A stretch of 57,376 bases of DNA from an uncultured Clostridia bacterium (lineage in GTDB: Bacteria; Bacillota; Clostridia; TANB77; CAG-508). The first letter of the stretch is position 1, and every line of letters begins with the position of its first letter. The notes below the pieces were generated by a model. That model was not told where the DNA came from and did no database searches. It saw nothing but the letters and a program-made list of their open reading frames with translations. Below, one piece after another: positions 25,392 to 34,599 of this stretch. The stretch lies in NCBI GenBank assembly GCA_934141475.1, contig CAKPCG010000007.1:1-57376 (forward strand), in the 5' to 3' direction. A program made the position numbers and the translations under genes.

Positions 25392-26501
25392 ATGAACTAT
25401 TGGACAAACTTTATTAATGGTGGCAAATCTACCACTACTAAAAGCAAAAAATCAAAAAACGCACCAAAAGGTGAAATTGAAATTGTTTATGCAGAAGAAC
25501 CTACAGCAAAATCCGAGGAAAAAAATTCTGAGGTAGCTAAATCTGTAAAAAATACACCATCTGTAAGTACGTTAAGTTCAGACAATTCTACTACAAATTC
25601 CAAAGTAGATACTAGCACAGCACCTACTTTAAATACTGAAAAAGGCAAAGAAACCGTAGAGAACTCAAGCAAATCACCTAGCGAAACTCCTGATAACAAA
25701 TCCAAAAAAGCTCGCGTAAAAAAGCTTATTAAAATTTCAAAAATTGGAACAGATCACATTAAAACCAATCTTCCAAATCAGGACTATGTTTTTGCTTTTT
25801 TGAACCTCAAAATTGTAACAGATGGTTGCGGTTCTGGTCATCACTCACAGGTTGGTACTCACATTTTTGCACAGCTTTTTTCAAGAGAAGTTGCTACATT
25901 TATTAAATGTGTTAACGAAAACAAACGGGTACAGTTAATGAAATATGTTAAAAATTCCAATCCAGATACAGCTAAACTTTTAGAAAGTTTAAATAAAGGG
26001 CAGCTTCCAGAAGAAGCACTTATTGGAATTATTAATTCCGTTATGGACAAAATGCTTTTTCTTTGTTCTGATTCCAAATTCATTTTCGATAACTACTGCT
26101 TTACAATTCTTATTTGTTTAGAATATGATGATGAGTTTGTTACATACACTTGTGGCGATGGATTTGTTATTACTGAAACAGCGGATGAGATTACATTTGA
26201 AGAACTTGATCCAGATGCTGAATACCCTGCATACTATATCTATAACTATATTAGTCCAGAAGATCTTATTTGCTATCAGTCTGGTGTTGACTTTATAGTT
26301 ACACGTTATTCTAAGCAGGAATATCAAAACATTGGTGTTGCAAGTGACGGTTTAAGATTCTATGAAGAACTTCTTGACCCAGAACTCCAGAAACTTTGTG
26401 ATAATTTATCCAGAGGCAGAGCAGGCCAGATTGAAATGTTAATTAATAGAAATAACAATTCTAATAAAATCTTCAAGGACGATATTTCAATCTGTTTCTA
26501 G
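25392..26501 (+). CDS. PP2C-family serine/threonine phosphatase of the TerY-P-like triad
   Basis: 369 aa. Residues 1-110 are a Lys/Ser/Thr-rich low-complexity tail. The PP2C fold follows with LPNQDYVFAF, KIVTDGCGSGHHS (the metal-binding DG), YTCGDGFV, VASDGLRF (second Asp pair) and a terminal KDDISICF, the counterpart of the DDxT motif. It is likely Mn/Mg dependent and removes phosphates placed by the kinase next door, 16 bases downstream. AGGAGG ribosome site. An in-frame CGG at 25926-25928 (codon 179, Lys-Arg-Val) keeps the frame; a +1 shift would reach TAA three codons later. Confidence 0.8.
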   Translation: MNYWTNFINGGKSTTTKSKKSKNAPKGEIEIVYAEEPTAKSEEKNSEVAKSVKNTPSVSTLSSDNSTTNSKVDTSTAPTLNTEKGKETVENSSKSPSETPDNKSKKARVKKLIKISKIGTDHIKTNLPNQDYVFAFLNLKIVTDGCGSGHHSQVGTHIFAQLFSREVATFIKCVNENKRVQLMKYVKNSNPDTAKLLESLNKGQLPEEALIGIINSVMDKMLFLCSDSKFIFDNYCFTILICLEYDDEFVTYTCGDGFVITETADEITFEELDPDAEYPAYYIYNYISPEDLICYQSGVDFIVTRYSKQEYQNIGVASDGLRFYEELLDPELQKLCDNLSRGRAGQIEMLINRNNNSNKIFKDDISICF

Positions 26502-26517
26502 AAAGGAGAATTAATAT

Positions 26518-28287
26518 ATGGTATCTTTTAGAAGTAAAAGCGAAGTTGAGCGGCTTAAAAAAATTGCCGAAGGTGGAGAAGCAAATATTTATGACTATGA
26601 CATGCAAAATGTTTTAAAGCTTTTCCATTCTGATGTTAACATGGCAGTTAAAGAACAGAAAATCAAATTTTTTGTTTCAATTGTAAGCCAGCTTCCTAGA
26701 AATGTTATTGCACCAAGAGAGGAAGTTGTAGTAAGAAATAAAGTTGCAGGTTATCTTATGCAGAAGTTATCTGGCTCAGAAAACTTACATATGTTGGTAA
26801 AGCCAAAATATGTAGTTTCTATGAAGTATACTAATAAAGATTTACTTGAAGTCATGACAAAATTCGCATTAGACCTTCGCTCTCTTCATGCCAAAGGTAT
26901 CTTGGTTGGCGACATTAGTGATTACAATTTCCAGATTATTGGAAAAGACAATTACTTTATCGATGTAGATAGCTATGGTGTAAAAAATAAATTTAGACCA
27001 GATGCTTATACAGAAATGTTCACCTGCCCAGACAGTTATAGACCTGATAACACAATTTCATTTTCAGTAGAAAACGAAAATTACAACTTTGCTGTTTTAA
27101 CCTTTTACATCTTAACAAGACTTCATCCTTTTGGCGGTTCTTATACACAAAAAATGAGTCCTGTTGAAAGAATGAAAAAGAAAATCTCAGTTTTGGGTAA
27201 ACACAAAGCAAATATCACAACTCCAAAAGTTACATTAAATTGGAACTGGATGTCTCCAAAACTTTTAGATGATTTTCTTCAGAACTTTGAAGGTGGCAAA
27301 AAAGTTGATATTACAGACAGCTTAGTAGACCTTTTGAATAACCTTACTTACTGCAAAACTCATAATATGTGGTACTATTCTAAATATTCAGAGTGCCCTA
27401 TTTGTAATGAACATGCCAAGATTAAGGTCGCACCTGTTCCGGTACCTGCTAAATCATCTCCAAAACCTGGAGCTAAAATGCCAAAACTTACTGTTCTTTT
27501 TAGCGATAAAGACTGCTTATATTTATTAAGCTCTATTCATTACCTTGGAAAGAATAATACTGCAGTTCATATTAAAACCAAACAAAATGTTCCTATTAGT
27601 AGAGGAACAAAAGTAGATTTTTCAAATGATGGCACAATTATTTATGTTACATCTATCGACACCATCAAAATCTATGACGCAGTTAATAATAAAACTATTT
27701 CTGTTTTAGAGCGTTTACCTAAATCTAATTATGTTGTTTCAGACAAAACATTATACTATGTAAACAAACAGAATGGTCTTATTAAAGCAGAAGTTACTCT
27801 TACAGGAATTATGCCAACCCTTATCGAAAAAGTTTACAAACCATTATTTGATGTATCTGATAGTGGGAAAGTATTTGTCGTTTCTACTTATCCTAAAAAA
27901 ATGTACATTCATACAGATACTTTCAACTTTGAGGTTAAGTACACAGGCTGGATTAACGAATATGCCATCAAATATGATGAAGTTACAGGCGACTGGCTGT
28001 TTGTATATGAAATGTCAAATGGTAACTTCCGTACAATGGTATTTGGAAAGAAAGCAGTCAGATATGATAGTGATGTAATTGATTACAATACTATGACTCT
28101 GGAAAATATTGATTTCCACGGATCTACAATCTTTGACCCGTCAGACGGAAAAATCGTTGGAACAAACCTTGCTAAAGGAACCTATAAGGAATTTAAGTGC
28201 AATGTTGTGGATGAAAACTCAAAACTTGTATTCACAGGTAGAGGTTTTAATATTTACACTGAAGACCATATCTACAACTTTGGATAA
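26518..28287 (+). CDS. Protein kinase with zinc ribbon and C-terminal propeller-like domain
   Basis: 589 aa. The kinase domain (about 10-270) is of the divergent TerY-P/stress-kinase type: EGGEANIYDY glycine loop, VLKLF with the ATP-binding Lys, HAKGILVGDISDYNFQI with catalytic Asp and Asn, and FIDVDSYGV in place of DFG. Residues about 283-305 hold CKTH...CPICN, a zinc-ribbon-like motif. From about 325 to the end are repeated beta-strand units that look like a propeller; this is a guess from pattern only. It should phosphorylate an unknown target or the vWA protein. Codon 12 is CGG (26551-26553), read as Arg in frame; a +1 shift would end after about 20 codons. Base use matches the rest of the island. 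Confidence 0.8.
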   Translation: MVSFRSKSEVERLKKIAEGGEANIYDYDMQNVLKLFHSDVNMAVKEQKIKFFVSIVSQLPRNVIAPREEVVVRNKVAGYLMQKLSGSENLHMLVKPKYVVSMKYTNKDLLEVMTKFALDLRSLHAKGILVGDISDYNFQIIGKDNYFIDVDSYGVKNKFRPDAYTEMFTCPDSYRPDNTISFSVENENYNFAVLTFYILTRLHPFGGSYTQKMSPVERMKKKISVLGKHKANITTPKVTLNWNWMSPKLLDDFLQNFEGGKKVDITDSLVDLLNNLTYCKTHNMWYYSKYSECPICNEHAKIKVAPVPVPAKSSPKPGAKMPKLTVLFSDKDCLYLLSSIHYLGKNNTAVHIKTKQNVPISRGTKVDFSNDGTIIYVTSIDTIKIYDAVNNKTISVLERLPKSNYVVSDKTLYYVNKQNGLIKAEVTLTGIMPTLIEKVYKPLFDVSDSGKVFVVSTYPKKMYIHTDTFNFEVKYTGWINEYAIKYDEVTGDWLFVYEMSNGNFRTMVFGKKAVRYDSDVIDYNTMTLENIDFHGSTIFDPSDGKIVGTNLAKGTYKEFKCNVVDENSKLVFTGRGFNIYTEDHIYNFG

Positions 28288-28350
28288 TTATTCCTACTTT
28301 AATTAAAACTAAACTAAAAAAAGATTTATAAATTTATAGAGATTTTTTTA

Positions 28351-28390
28351 CCCAGTATTAGAACTTTGTGTTTTAATACTGGGCTTTTTT
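28351..28390 (+). terminator. Terminator at the end of the acquired island
   Basis: CCCAGTATTA...TTAATACTGGG followed by CTTTTTTTG. It closes the plus-strand operon before the convergent fatty-acid cluster. Confidence 0.85.
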
Positions 28391-28468
28391 TGATTTATTA
28401 TATTATTTACCATCAAGTTATATTATTTTCTAATATACTTTCATCTTTTTTCCATATTATCATTAATA

Positions 28469-29242
28469 TTAATTTCCCATTATATTGTATCCATTATCTG
28501 CAAATATTATCTGACCTGTAATCGAATCACTCATTTGACTTAATAAAAATGAAACAACATTACCAACTTGTATATTTGTTACATTTTTATGTAATGGAGC
28601 TTTTTCTTCAACAACTTTTAAGATACTTCCAAAATCCTTTATTCCCTTTGCAGACAAGGTTTTAATAGGACCTGCTGAAACTCCATTTACTCTTATATTT
28701 TCTTTTCCTAAATTATCTGCTAAATATCTTATACATGCTTCTAATGCTGCTTTTGCAACTCCCATAATATTATATCCTTCTAAAACTTTAGTAGATCCAT
28801 AGTAAGTTAAAGCTACTAAACTTGCATTTTCATTTAAAATATCCAATTCTTTTGCAATTCTTGCTGTTAAAACAAAAGAATAACTACTTACATCACAGGC
28901 ATGTAAAAAACCTTCTTTACTTGTAAATATAAAATCATTATGTAAATCCTCTGTAAAAGCATGTGCAATAGAATGAACTATCCCATCAACTTTTCCATTT
29001 TCTTCTTTTATTTTTGAAAATGTATCTTTTACTAGTTCATCTTGTGAAGCATCTTTTAAAACATATGCCTTGCTTCCTTCAAATTCTGATATTAAATCTT
29101 CCATTCTACTTTTGTTTTCTTCATCTGTATATGTAAATATAAGTTTTGCGCCATTTTCATATGCAGATTTTGCAATTCCATATGCTATACTCCACTTATT
29201 TCTAATTCCCATTATTATAATTTTTTTATTTTCTAACAACAT
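28469..29242 (-). CDS. fabI: Enoyl-[acyl-carrier-protein] reductase FabI
   Basis: 257 aa, short-chain dehydrogenase type. Reduces trans-2-enoyl-ACP with NAD(P)H, the last step of each elongation cycle. The N-terminal nucleotide fold has IMGIRNKWSIAYGIA; the catalytic pair is in YNIMGVAK (Tyr-x6-Lys). The C-terminus NGYNIMG is typical. The start lies within the end of accA (10-base overlap), so it is the last gene of the fatty-acid operon. The presence of FabI rather than FabK tells which reductase this lineage uses. Confidence 0.93.
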   Translation of the reverse strand: MLLENKKIIIMGIRNKWSIAYGIAKSAYENGAKLIFTYTDEENKSRMEDLISEFEGSKAYVLKDASQDELVKDTFSKIKEENGKVDGIVHSIAHAFTEDLHNDFIFTSKEGFLHACDVSSYSFVLTARIAKELDILNENASLVALTYYGSTKVLEGYNIMGVAKAALEACIRYLADNLGKENIRVNGVSAGPIKTLSAKGIKDFGSILKVVEEKAPLHKNVTNIQVGNVVSFLLSQMSDSITGQIIFADNGYNIMGN

Positions 29243-30036
29243 ATTTCTTTATATTCTCCCATTTTTCTAAATTTTTGATATCTTTTTTCCGTAATTTCTT
29301 CTCCTGTTAGTTTTGTAAGTTCATTCATAGAATTTATTATTTCATTTTTCATATTTTTTACTAAACTTTTAAAATCATCTTTTGGCTCTTCAATAATTTT
29401 ATCAATAATATTAAGTTTATACAAATCCTCTGCTGTAAGTTTCATTTTTTCAGCCGCTTCTTCTGTTCTTGAAGAATCTTTCCATAAGATACTTGCATAA
29501 CCTTCTGGAGATAAAATTGAATAAATTGCATTTTCAAGCATAAATACTTTATTTGCCACACCTATTGCTAATGCTCCCCCACTAGATCCTTCGCCAATTA
29601 CAAAACTAATAGTTGGAACTTTTAGTCCTGCCATTTCAAGCATAGAACTTGCAATAGCTTCTCCTTGCCCTCTTTTTTCTGCACCTACACCTGGGTAAGC
29701 TCCTTTTGTATCAATAAAAGTTATAACAGGTCTATTAAACTTTTGAGCTTGTTTCATAAATCTAACTGCTTTTCTATAACTTTCTGGATTTGGCATTCCA
29801 AAATTTCTTTCTATATTTTCTTTAGTGTTTCTTCCTTTTTGTTCAGCTATAACAGTATAGTTCTTATCTCCTATTCTTGCTAGCCCGCAAACCATAGCTT
29901 TATCATCACCATAGCATCTATCTCCATGAAGTTCAATAAATTCATCAAATATATTTTCTATATAGTCTAGCGATGTTTTTCTATTACTTGCTCTTGCTAT
30001 TTGCACCTTTTCCCATGCTGTTTGCAATTTTTTCAC
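29233..30036 (-). CDS. accA: Acetyl-CoA carboxylase carboxyltransferase subunit alpha
   Basis: 267 aa. With AccD it transfers CO2 from carboxybiotin to acetyl-CoA, making malonyl-CoA. Crotonase-fold motifs: AWEKVQIAR at the N-terminus, HGDR--GDDKAMVCGL, GAYPGVGAEKRGQGEAIA, GEGSSGGALAIGVAN and ILSPEG. It is shorter than the E. coli protein at its N-terminus, as is usual for Firmicutes. It follows accD by 23 bases. Confidence 0.95.
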   Translation of the reverse strand: MKKLQTAWEKVQIARASNRKTSLDYIENIFDEFIELHGDRCYGDDKAMVCGLARIGDKNYTVIAEQKGRNTKENIERNFGMPNPESYRKAVRFMKQAQKFNRPVITFIDTKGAYPGVGAEKRGQGEAIASSMLEMAGLKVPTISFVIGEGSSGGALAIGVANKVFMLENAIYSILSPEGYASILWKDSSRTEEAAEKMKLTAEDLYKLNIIDKIIEEPKDDFKSLVKNMKNEIINSMNELTKLTGEEITEKRYQKFRKMGEYKEICC

Positions 30037-30059
30037 TTCCTCTCTTTTTATTACCTAAC

Positions 30060-30899
30060 TCATACTTTATGTAACTTTATAATTCTACTCAATGTATGTT
30101 TTAAATCTTTTCTTTCTACAATTTTATCTATAAATCCATGTTCTAACAAAAATTCTGCTGTTTGAAATCCTTCTGGCAAACTTTCTCCTATAGTTTGTTC
30201 AATTACTCTTTGTCCTGCAAAGCCAATCATAGCTCCAGGTTCACTTAAAACTATATCTGCAATACTTGCAAATGATGCAGTAACTCCCCCATATGTTGGA
30301 TCTGTAAGTACAGATATATATAAGCCCCCTGCTTTGTTTAATTTAGAAATCGCAGAAGTTGTTTTTGCCATTTGCATAAGGCTCATTATTCCTTCTTGCA
30401 TTCTAGCTCCTCCAGATACAGTAAAAATTATTAAAGGATATTTAAGTTCAATTGCTTTTTCTATTGCATATGTAATTTTTTCACCAACAACAGTTCCCAT
30501 ACTTCCCATTAAAAAACCGCTGTCCATTATACATATAACTACATCTTCACCCTCAATTTTTCCTGTTCCACAAGCTACCGCTTCTTCTAGGTCTGTTTTT
30601 TGCCTTAATCTTTCAAGCTTTTTTGGGTAATCTTCTAATTCCAATGGATTACAATTATCTATTTTTAAATCAAATCTTTTATATGTACCCTCATCTATTA
30701 TGTTTTCCAATCTTCTATTTATATGCATTCTAAAATATGCTCCACAGTTTGGGCAAATATTTAAATTATTTCTTACATCTTCTTTATATAAAATCTCTTT
30801 ACATTTAGTACATTTTACCCACTTTCCTACTTGTATATCTACTCTATTTATATTTTTCTTAGCTGTAGGTTCTCTTTTTTTGATTTTATCTACAATCAT
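30060..30899 (-). CDS. accD: Acetyl-CoA carboxylase carboxyltransferase subunit beta
   Basis: 279 aa. The N-terminal zinc ribbon is CTKCKEILYKEDV...CPNCGAYFRM; the crotonase-type core has GDVVICIMDSGFLMGSMG, SGGARMQEGIMSLMQMAKT, DPTYGGVTASFA and GFAGQRVIEQT. Partner of AccA. The ribosome site is weak, so translation may depend on read-through from accC upstream. Confidence 0.95.
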   Translation of the reverse strand: MIVDKIKKREPTAKKNINRVDIQVGKWVKCTKCKEILYKEDVRNNLNICPNCGAYFRMHINRRLENIIDEGTYKRFDLKIDNCNPLELEDYPKKLERLRQKTDLEEAVACGTGKIEGEDVVICIMDSGFLMGSMGTVVGEKITYAIEKAIELKYPLIIFTVSGGARMQEGIMSLMQMAKTTSAISKLNKAGGLYISVLTDPTYGGVTASFASIADIVLSEPGAMIGFAGQRVIEQTIGESLPEGFQTAEFLLEHGFIDKIVERKDLKHTLSRIIKLHKV

Positions 30900-30972
30900 T
30901 TTCTGCTTTTATAATCAATTATATAAAAATATTAATTCACCTAATTGACTAATCCCTTTCTTACAAATTTTA

Positions 30973-32316
30973 TTAATTCTTCAAAATTTCTTTTTCTATA
31001 AATGATGTATCATAATTTCCTCTTAAGAAATTTGAATTTCTAATAATTTTAAATAAAAAATCTATGTTTGTATCTATTCCTTCAATTACTGTTTCTTCAA
31101 GTGCTCTTTTCATTTTGCTTATTGCTTCATTTCTTGTTTTTCCATATGCAATTATTTTCATAATCATAGAGTCATAATTTGCAGGAATTGTATATCCAGA
31201 ATATACAAAAGTATCTACTCTTATACCATTTCCTCCTGGAAGTATTAACCCTGTGATTTTTCCTGGGCATGGTCTAAAACCTTTTTCTGGATTTTCGGCA
31301 TTTATTCTACATTCTATTACATGACCTCTAAATTCTACATCTTTTTGTTTAATTTTTAGCTTTTCACCTGCTGCAATTCTTATTTGTTCTTTTACTATAT
31401 CTATTTTCGTTCTTTCTTCTGTTATTCCATGTTCTACTTGTATTCTTGTATTCATTTCCATAAAGTAAAAATTTTTATTTTTATCTACTAAAAATTCTAT
31501 AGTTCCACAGCTTGAATATCCCACTTTTTTTGCCGCCTTAACTGCTGCATCTCCCATTTTTTCTCTTAATTTATCATCAATTGCGGTTGATGGTGTTTCT
31601 TCTATAACTTTTTGATTTTTTCTTTGAACAGTACAATCTCTTTCACCTAAATGTATAACATTTCCATGTTCATCTGCTAATATTTGAATTTCAACATGTC
31701 TTGGATTTTCTATAAATTTTTCTATATAAATTTCGTCATCTTTAAAAGATATTAGAGCTTCTTGTTTTACTAAGTTATAGCTATTTTCAATTTCTTCTTC
31801 GCTTTTTACTATACGAATACCTTTTCCTCCACCACCTGCTGCAGCTTTTAACATTATTGGGTAACCTATTTCTTTAGCTATTTTTTTAGCGTCATTTATA
31901 CTTTTTACACTACCTTTAGAACCTGGTACAACTGGAACACCAGCTTTTTCCATCATTTCTTTTGCATTTGATTTATTTCCCATAAGTTTTATAACATCAT
32001 ATGATGGACCTATAAATTTAATATTTGATTCTTCACAAATCTTTGCAAATTGACTATTTTCGGAAAGAAATCCAAATCCTGGGTGAATACTATCACTTCC
32101 TGTAATATAAGCTGCTTCAATTATATTTTTGTAATTTAAATAACTTTTATTAGAATTTGCAGGACCTATACAAATTGCTTCATCTGCTAAACGTGTATGT
32201 AAACTATCTTTGTCCGCTTCCGAATATATAGCTACTGTTTTTATATTCATTTCCTTACATGCTCTTATTATTCTTACTGCTATTTCACCTCTATTGGCTA
32301 TTAATATTTTATTCAT
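30973..32316 (-). CDS. accC: Biotin carboxylase (acetyl-CoA carboxylase subunit AccC)
   Basis: 447 aa, ATP-grasp enzyme that carboxylates the biotin on AccB. N-terminal ILIANRGEIAVRIIRA, the ATP-binding AAAGGGGKGIRIV, then HLGERDCTVQRKNQKVIEE and EMNTRIQVEHGITE in the catalytic core. Normal length. AAAGGAG upstream. Between fabZ and accD in the operon. Confidence 0.96.
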   Translation of the reverse strand: MNKILIANRGEIAVRIIRACKEMNIKTVAIYSEADKDSLHTRLADEAICIGPANSNKSYLNYKNIIEAAYITGSDSIHPGFGFLSENSQFAKICEESNIKFIGPSYDVIKLMGNKSNAKEMMEKAGVPVVPGSKGSVKSINDAKKIAKEIGYPIMLKAAAGGGGKGIRIVKSEEEIENSYNLVKQEALISFKDDEIYIEKFIENPRHVEIQILADEHGNVIHLGERDCTVQRKNQKVIEETPSTAIDDKLREKMGDAAVKAAKKVGYSSCGTIEFLVDKNKNFYFMEMNTRIQVEHGITEERTKIDIVKEQIRIAAGEKLKIKQKDVEFRGHVIECRINAENPEKGFRPCPGKITGLILPGGNGIRVDTFVYSGYTIPANYDSMIMKIIAYGKTRNEAISKMKRALEETVIEGIDTNIDFLFKIIRNSNFLRGNYDTSFIEKEILKN

Positions 32317-32412
32317 TAAATGTCTCCTTTCCTCAAAAAATTATTGTCTTTTTATAGTCTACTTCCCAATTTTAAAACATGTCTTTTCTCATATAACTTT
32401 AGAATTTAAATT

Positions 32413-32835
32413 TTAAACTAGTGCAAATGTAAGTTCACCTTTTGCTACTATTTTTTCGTTACAAGTTGCTATTGCTGAGCCTACTCCAATTGGTCCTTTT
32501 CTTTTTATTATTTTAACTTCAAGTTTTAAGATATCACCAGGTACAACTTGACGTTTAAATTTCATTTTTTCTATTCCACCAAATAAGGCATTTTTTCCTT
32601 TGTTTTCTTCTAAACTTAGAATTGCAACTGCTCCTGTTTGTGCTAAACTTTCTGTAATTAAAACTCCAGGCATTATAGGGTTTCCTGGAAAATGACCTTT
32701 AAAATACCATTCGTCTTTATTTACATGTTTATAACAAATGGCACTTTCACCAGGAGTTACTTCTTCTATTTGGTCTATCATCAAAAATGGCTCTCTTTGT
32801 GGTATTATTTTCTTTATTTCATTTTGATCTAGCAT
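32413..32835 (-). CDS. fabZ: 3-hydroxyacyl-[acyl-carrier-protein] dehydratase FabZ
   Basis: 140 aa, single hot-dog domain. Active-site His is in KGHFPGNPIMPGVL and the Glu/Asp position in LITESLAQTGA. Dehydrates 3-hydroxyacyl-ACP. Second Phe/Gly-rich helix as usual. Starts 21 bases after accB ends. Confidence 0.95.
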   Translation of the reverse strand: MLDQNEIKKIIPQREPFLMIDQIEEVTPGESAICYKHVNKDEWYFKGHFPGNPIMPGVLITESLAQTGAVAILSLEENKGKNALFGGIEKMKFKRQVVPGDILKLEVKIIKRKGPIGVGSAIATCNEKIVAKGELTFALV

Positions 32836-32856
32836 CTGCTTTTATCTCCCTTTTAC

Positions 32857-33309
32857 TTATCCAATTTTAAATAATGGTTTTCCATATTCTATGCTATCTC
32901 CATCTTTTACTAATATTTCTTTTATTTCACCATCATATTCTGCTTCTATTTCATTCATTAATTTCATTGCTTCTATAATGCAAAGTATATCTCCTTTTTT
33001 TACTTTTTTTCCAACTTCTACATATGGTTTAGCATTTGGAGATGGTTTTATATAAAAAGTTCCTACCATTGGTGATTTTTGGATATTTCCATCTGCATTT
33101 GGTACTTTATCAATTTTATTTTCTACAACCATTTCTGCATTTTCTTCTATTTTTGTCTCTTGATATGTATTAGGGCTTTTTTTATATACCAATTCCGAGT
33201 CATTTTTGTTCATATCTATTTTAGTTCCATCTGGAAAGTCTATTTTAAGATTATTTAGTTTTGAATTTCCAAAATCGCTTATTAATTTTATAATCTTTTC
33301 ATATTCCAT
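32857..33309 (-). CDS. accB: Biotin carboxyl carrier protein of acetyl-CoA carboxylase
   Basis: 150 aa. N-terminal partly disordered region, then the biotinyl domain (about 75-150) with the SPMVGTFY start, the thumb region and IEAMKLMNEIEAEYDG, in which the Lys of EAMKLMN is the biotinylation site. The BirA homologue that would attach biotin is in the same operon (36205-36882). Confidence 0.95.
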   Translation of the reverse strand: MEYEKIIKLISDFGNSKLNNLKIDFPDGTKIDMNKNDSELVYKKSPNTYQETKIEENAEMVVENKIDKVPNADGNIQKSPMVGTFYIKPSPNAKPYVEVGKKVKKGDILCIIEAMKLMNEIEAEYDGEIKEILVKDGDSIEYGKPLFKIG

Positions 33310-33322
33310 TAAAATCTACTCC

Positions 33323-34582
33323 TTATTTTTCATTATTTTTATACTTTTTTAAAATGATACTTGCATTATGTCCTCCAAAGCCAAGTGAATTTGACATAAC
33401 AATATTCAATATTTCTTTTCTTATTTCATTTGGTACTATATCTAAGTCACATTCCTCATCTTTTACCTTATAATTTATTGTTGGAGGTACAATTGATTTT
33501 TCTATAGCTTTTGCACAAATTATTGCTTCTACACCACCTGCTGCTCCAAGCAGATGACCTGTATTTGATTTCGTAGAACTTACCATTACTTTTTTGCTTG
33601 CTTTTTCTCCTAATGCTATTTTTATAGCATTTGTTTCTAAACTATCATTTAAATGTGTTGATGTTCCATGAGCATTTATATAATCTATTTCTTCTGGATT
33701 TATTTTCGCATCTTCAATTGCTCTTTTTATTGCTCTTGCTCCACCTTCTCCTTCTGGTGCAGGTGATGTAATATGATAAGCATCTGAAGTTGCTCCATAA
33801 CCTATTATTTCTGCATATATCTTAGCATTTCTTTTAAGTGCATGTTCTAATTCTTCTAAAACAACAACTCCTGCTCCTTCTCCCATAACAAAACCGCTTC
33901 TTTCTTTATCAAAAGGAATACTTGCTCTATTTGGGTCATCTGAAAATGTAAGAGCTTTCATATTTTCAAAACCTGCTATTCCTACTTCACATATTGAACT
34001 TTCTGTTCCACCTGCCAAAATAACATCTTCATATCCGTATTTTATTGTTCTATAAGCTTCTCCTATAGAATGTGTTGACGTACTACAAGCCGAAACAGTA
34101 GAAATTGATTCTCCTTTTAATCCTAATTCTATTGCTATATTTCCAGCTGGCATGTTGCATATAGACATTGGAATAAACATTGGAGATATCCTATTATGCC
34201 CTTTTTTCAAATATACTTCACATTGATCTTGAATTGTTTTTAATCCTCCAATTCCAGAACCTACAAATACACCAATTCTTTCAAAATCTGTATTTTCCTT
34301 TGTAATTTTACTATCTATAAATGCTTCTCTTGCTGCAATTATTGCATATTGTGAACATTTATCTAACCTTTTGGCTTGTTTTAAATCAAAATAATCTGAT
34401 GCATTATAATTTTTTATTTCTGCTGCTAAGCTTGTTTTATATCCTGTAGCATCAAAACTTGTTATTTTATTTATTCCACACTTTTTTTCTTCAATTCCTT
34501 GCCACAACTCATCTACATTATTTCCTATAGGTGTTATAGCACCCATTCCTGTAATTACAACTCTTCTTTCCATTTTCTTCAT
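33323..34582 (-). CDS. fabF: 3-oxoacyl-[acyl-carrier-protein] synthase II
   Basis: 419 aa, condensing enzyme. Catalytic Cys in VSACSTSTHSIGEA, the two His in NAHGTSTHLND and SNTGHLLGAAGG, and the Lys in the STKSNTGH loop. C-terminal NSLGFGGHNAS is typical. Either ATG near 34582 or 34573 could be used. Follows fabG by 17 bases. No in-frame CGG, unlike its neighbour. Confidence 0.95.
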   Translation of the reverse strand: MKKMERRVVITGMGAITPIGNNVDELWQGIEEKKCGINKITSFDATGYKTSLAAEIKNYNASDYFDLKQAKRLDKCSQYAIIAAREAFIDSKITKENTDFERIGVFVGSGIGGLKTIQDQCEVYLKKGHNRISPMFIPMSICNMPAGNIAIELGLKGESISTVSACSTSTHSIGEAYRTIKYGYEDVILAGGTESSICEVGIAGFENMKALTFSDDPNRASIPFDKERSGFVMGEGAGVVVLEELEHALKRNAKIYAEIIGYGATSDAYHITSPAPEGEGGARAIKRAIEDAKINPEEIDYINAHGTSTHLNDSLETNAIKIALGEKASKKVMVSSTKSNTGHLLGAAGGVEAIICAKAIEKSIVPPTINYKVKDEECDLDIVPNEIRKEILNIVMSNSLGFGGHNASIILKKYKNNEK

Positions 34583-34599
34583 ACCCTTTTTTTATATTT

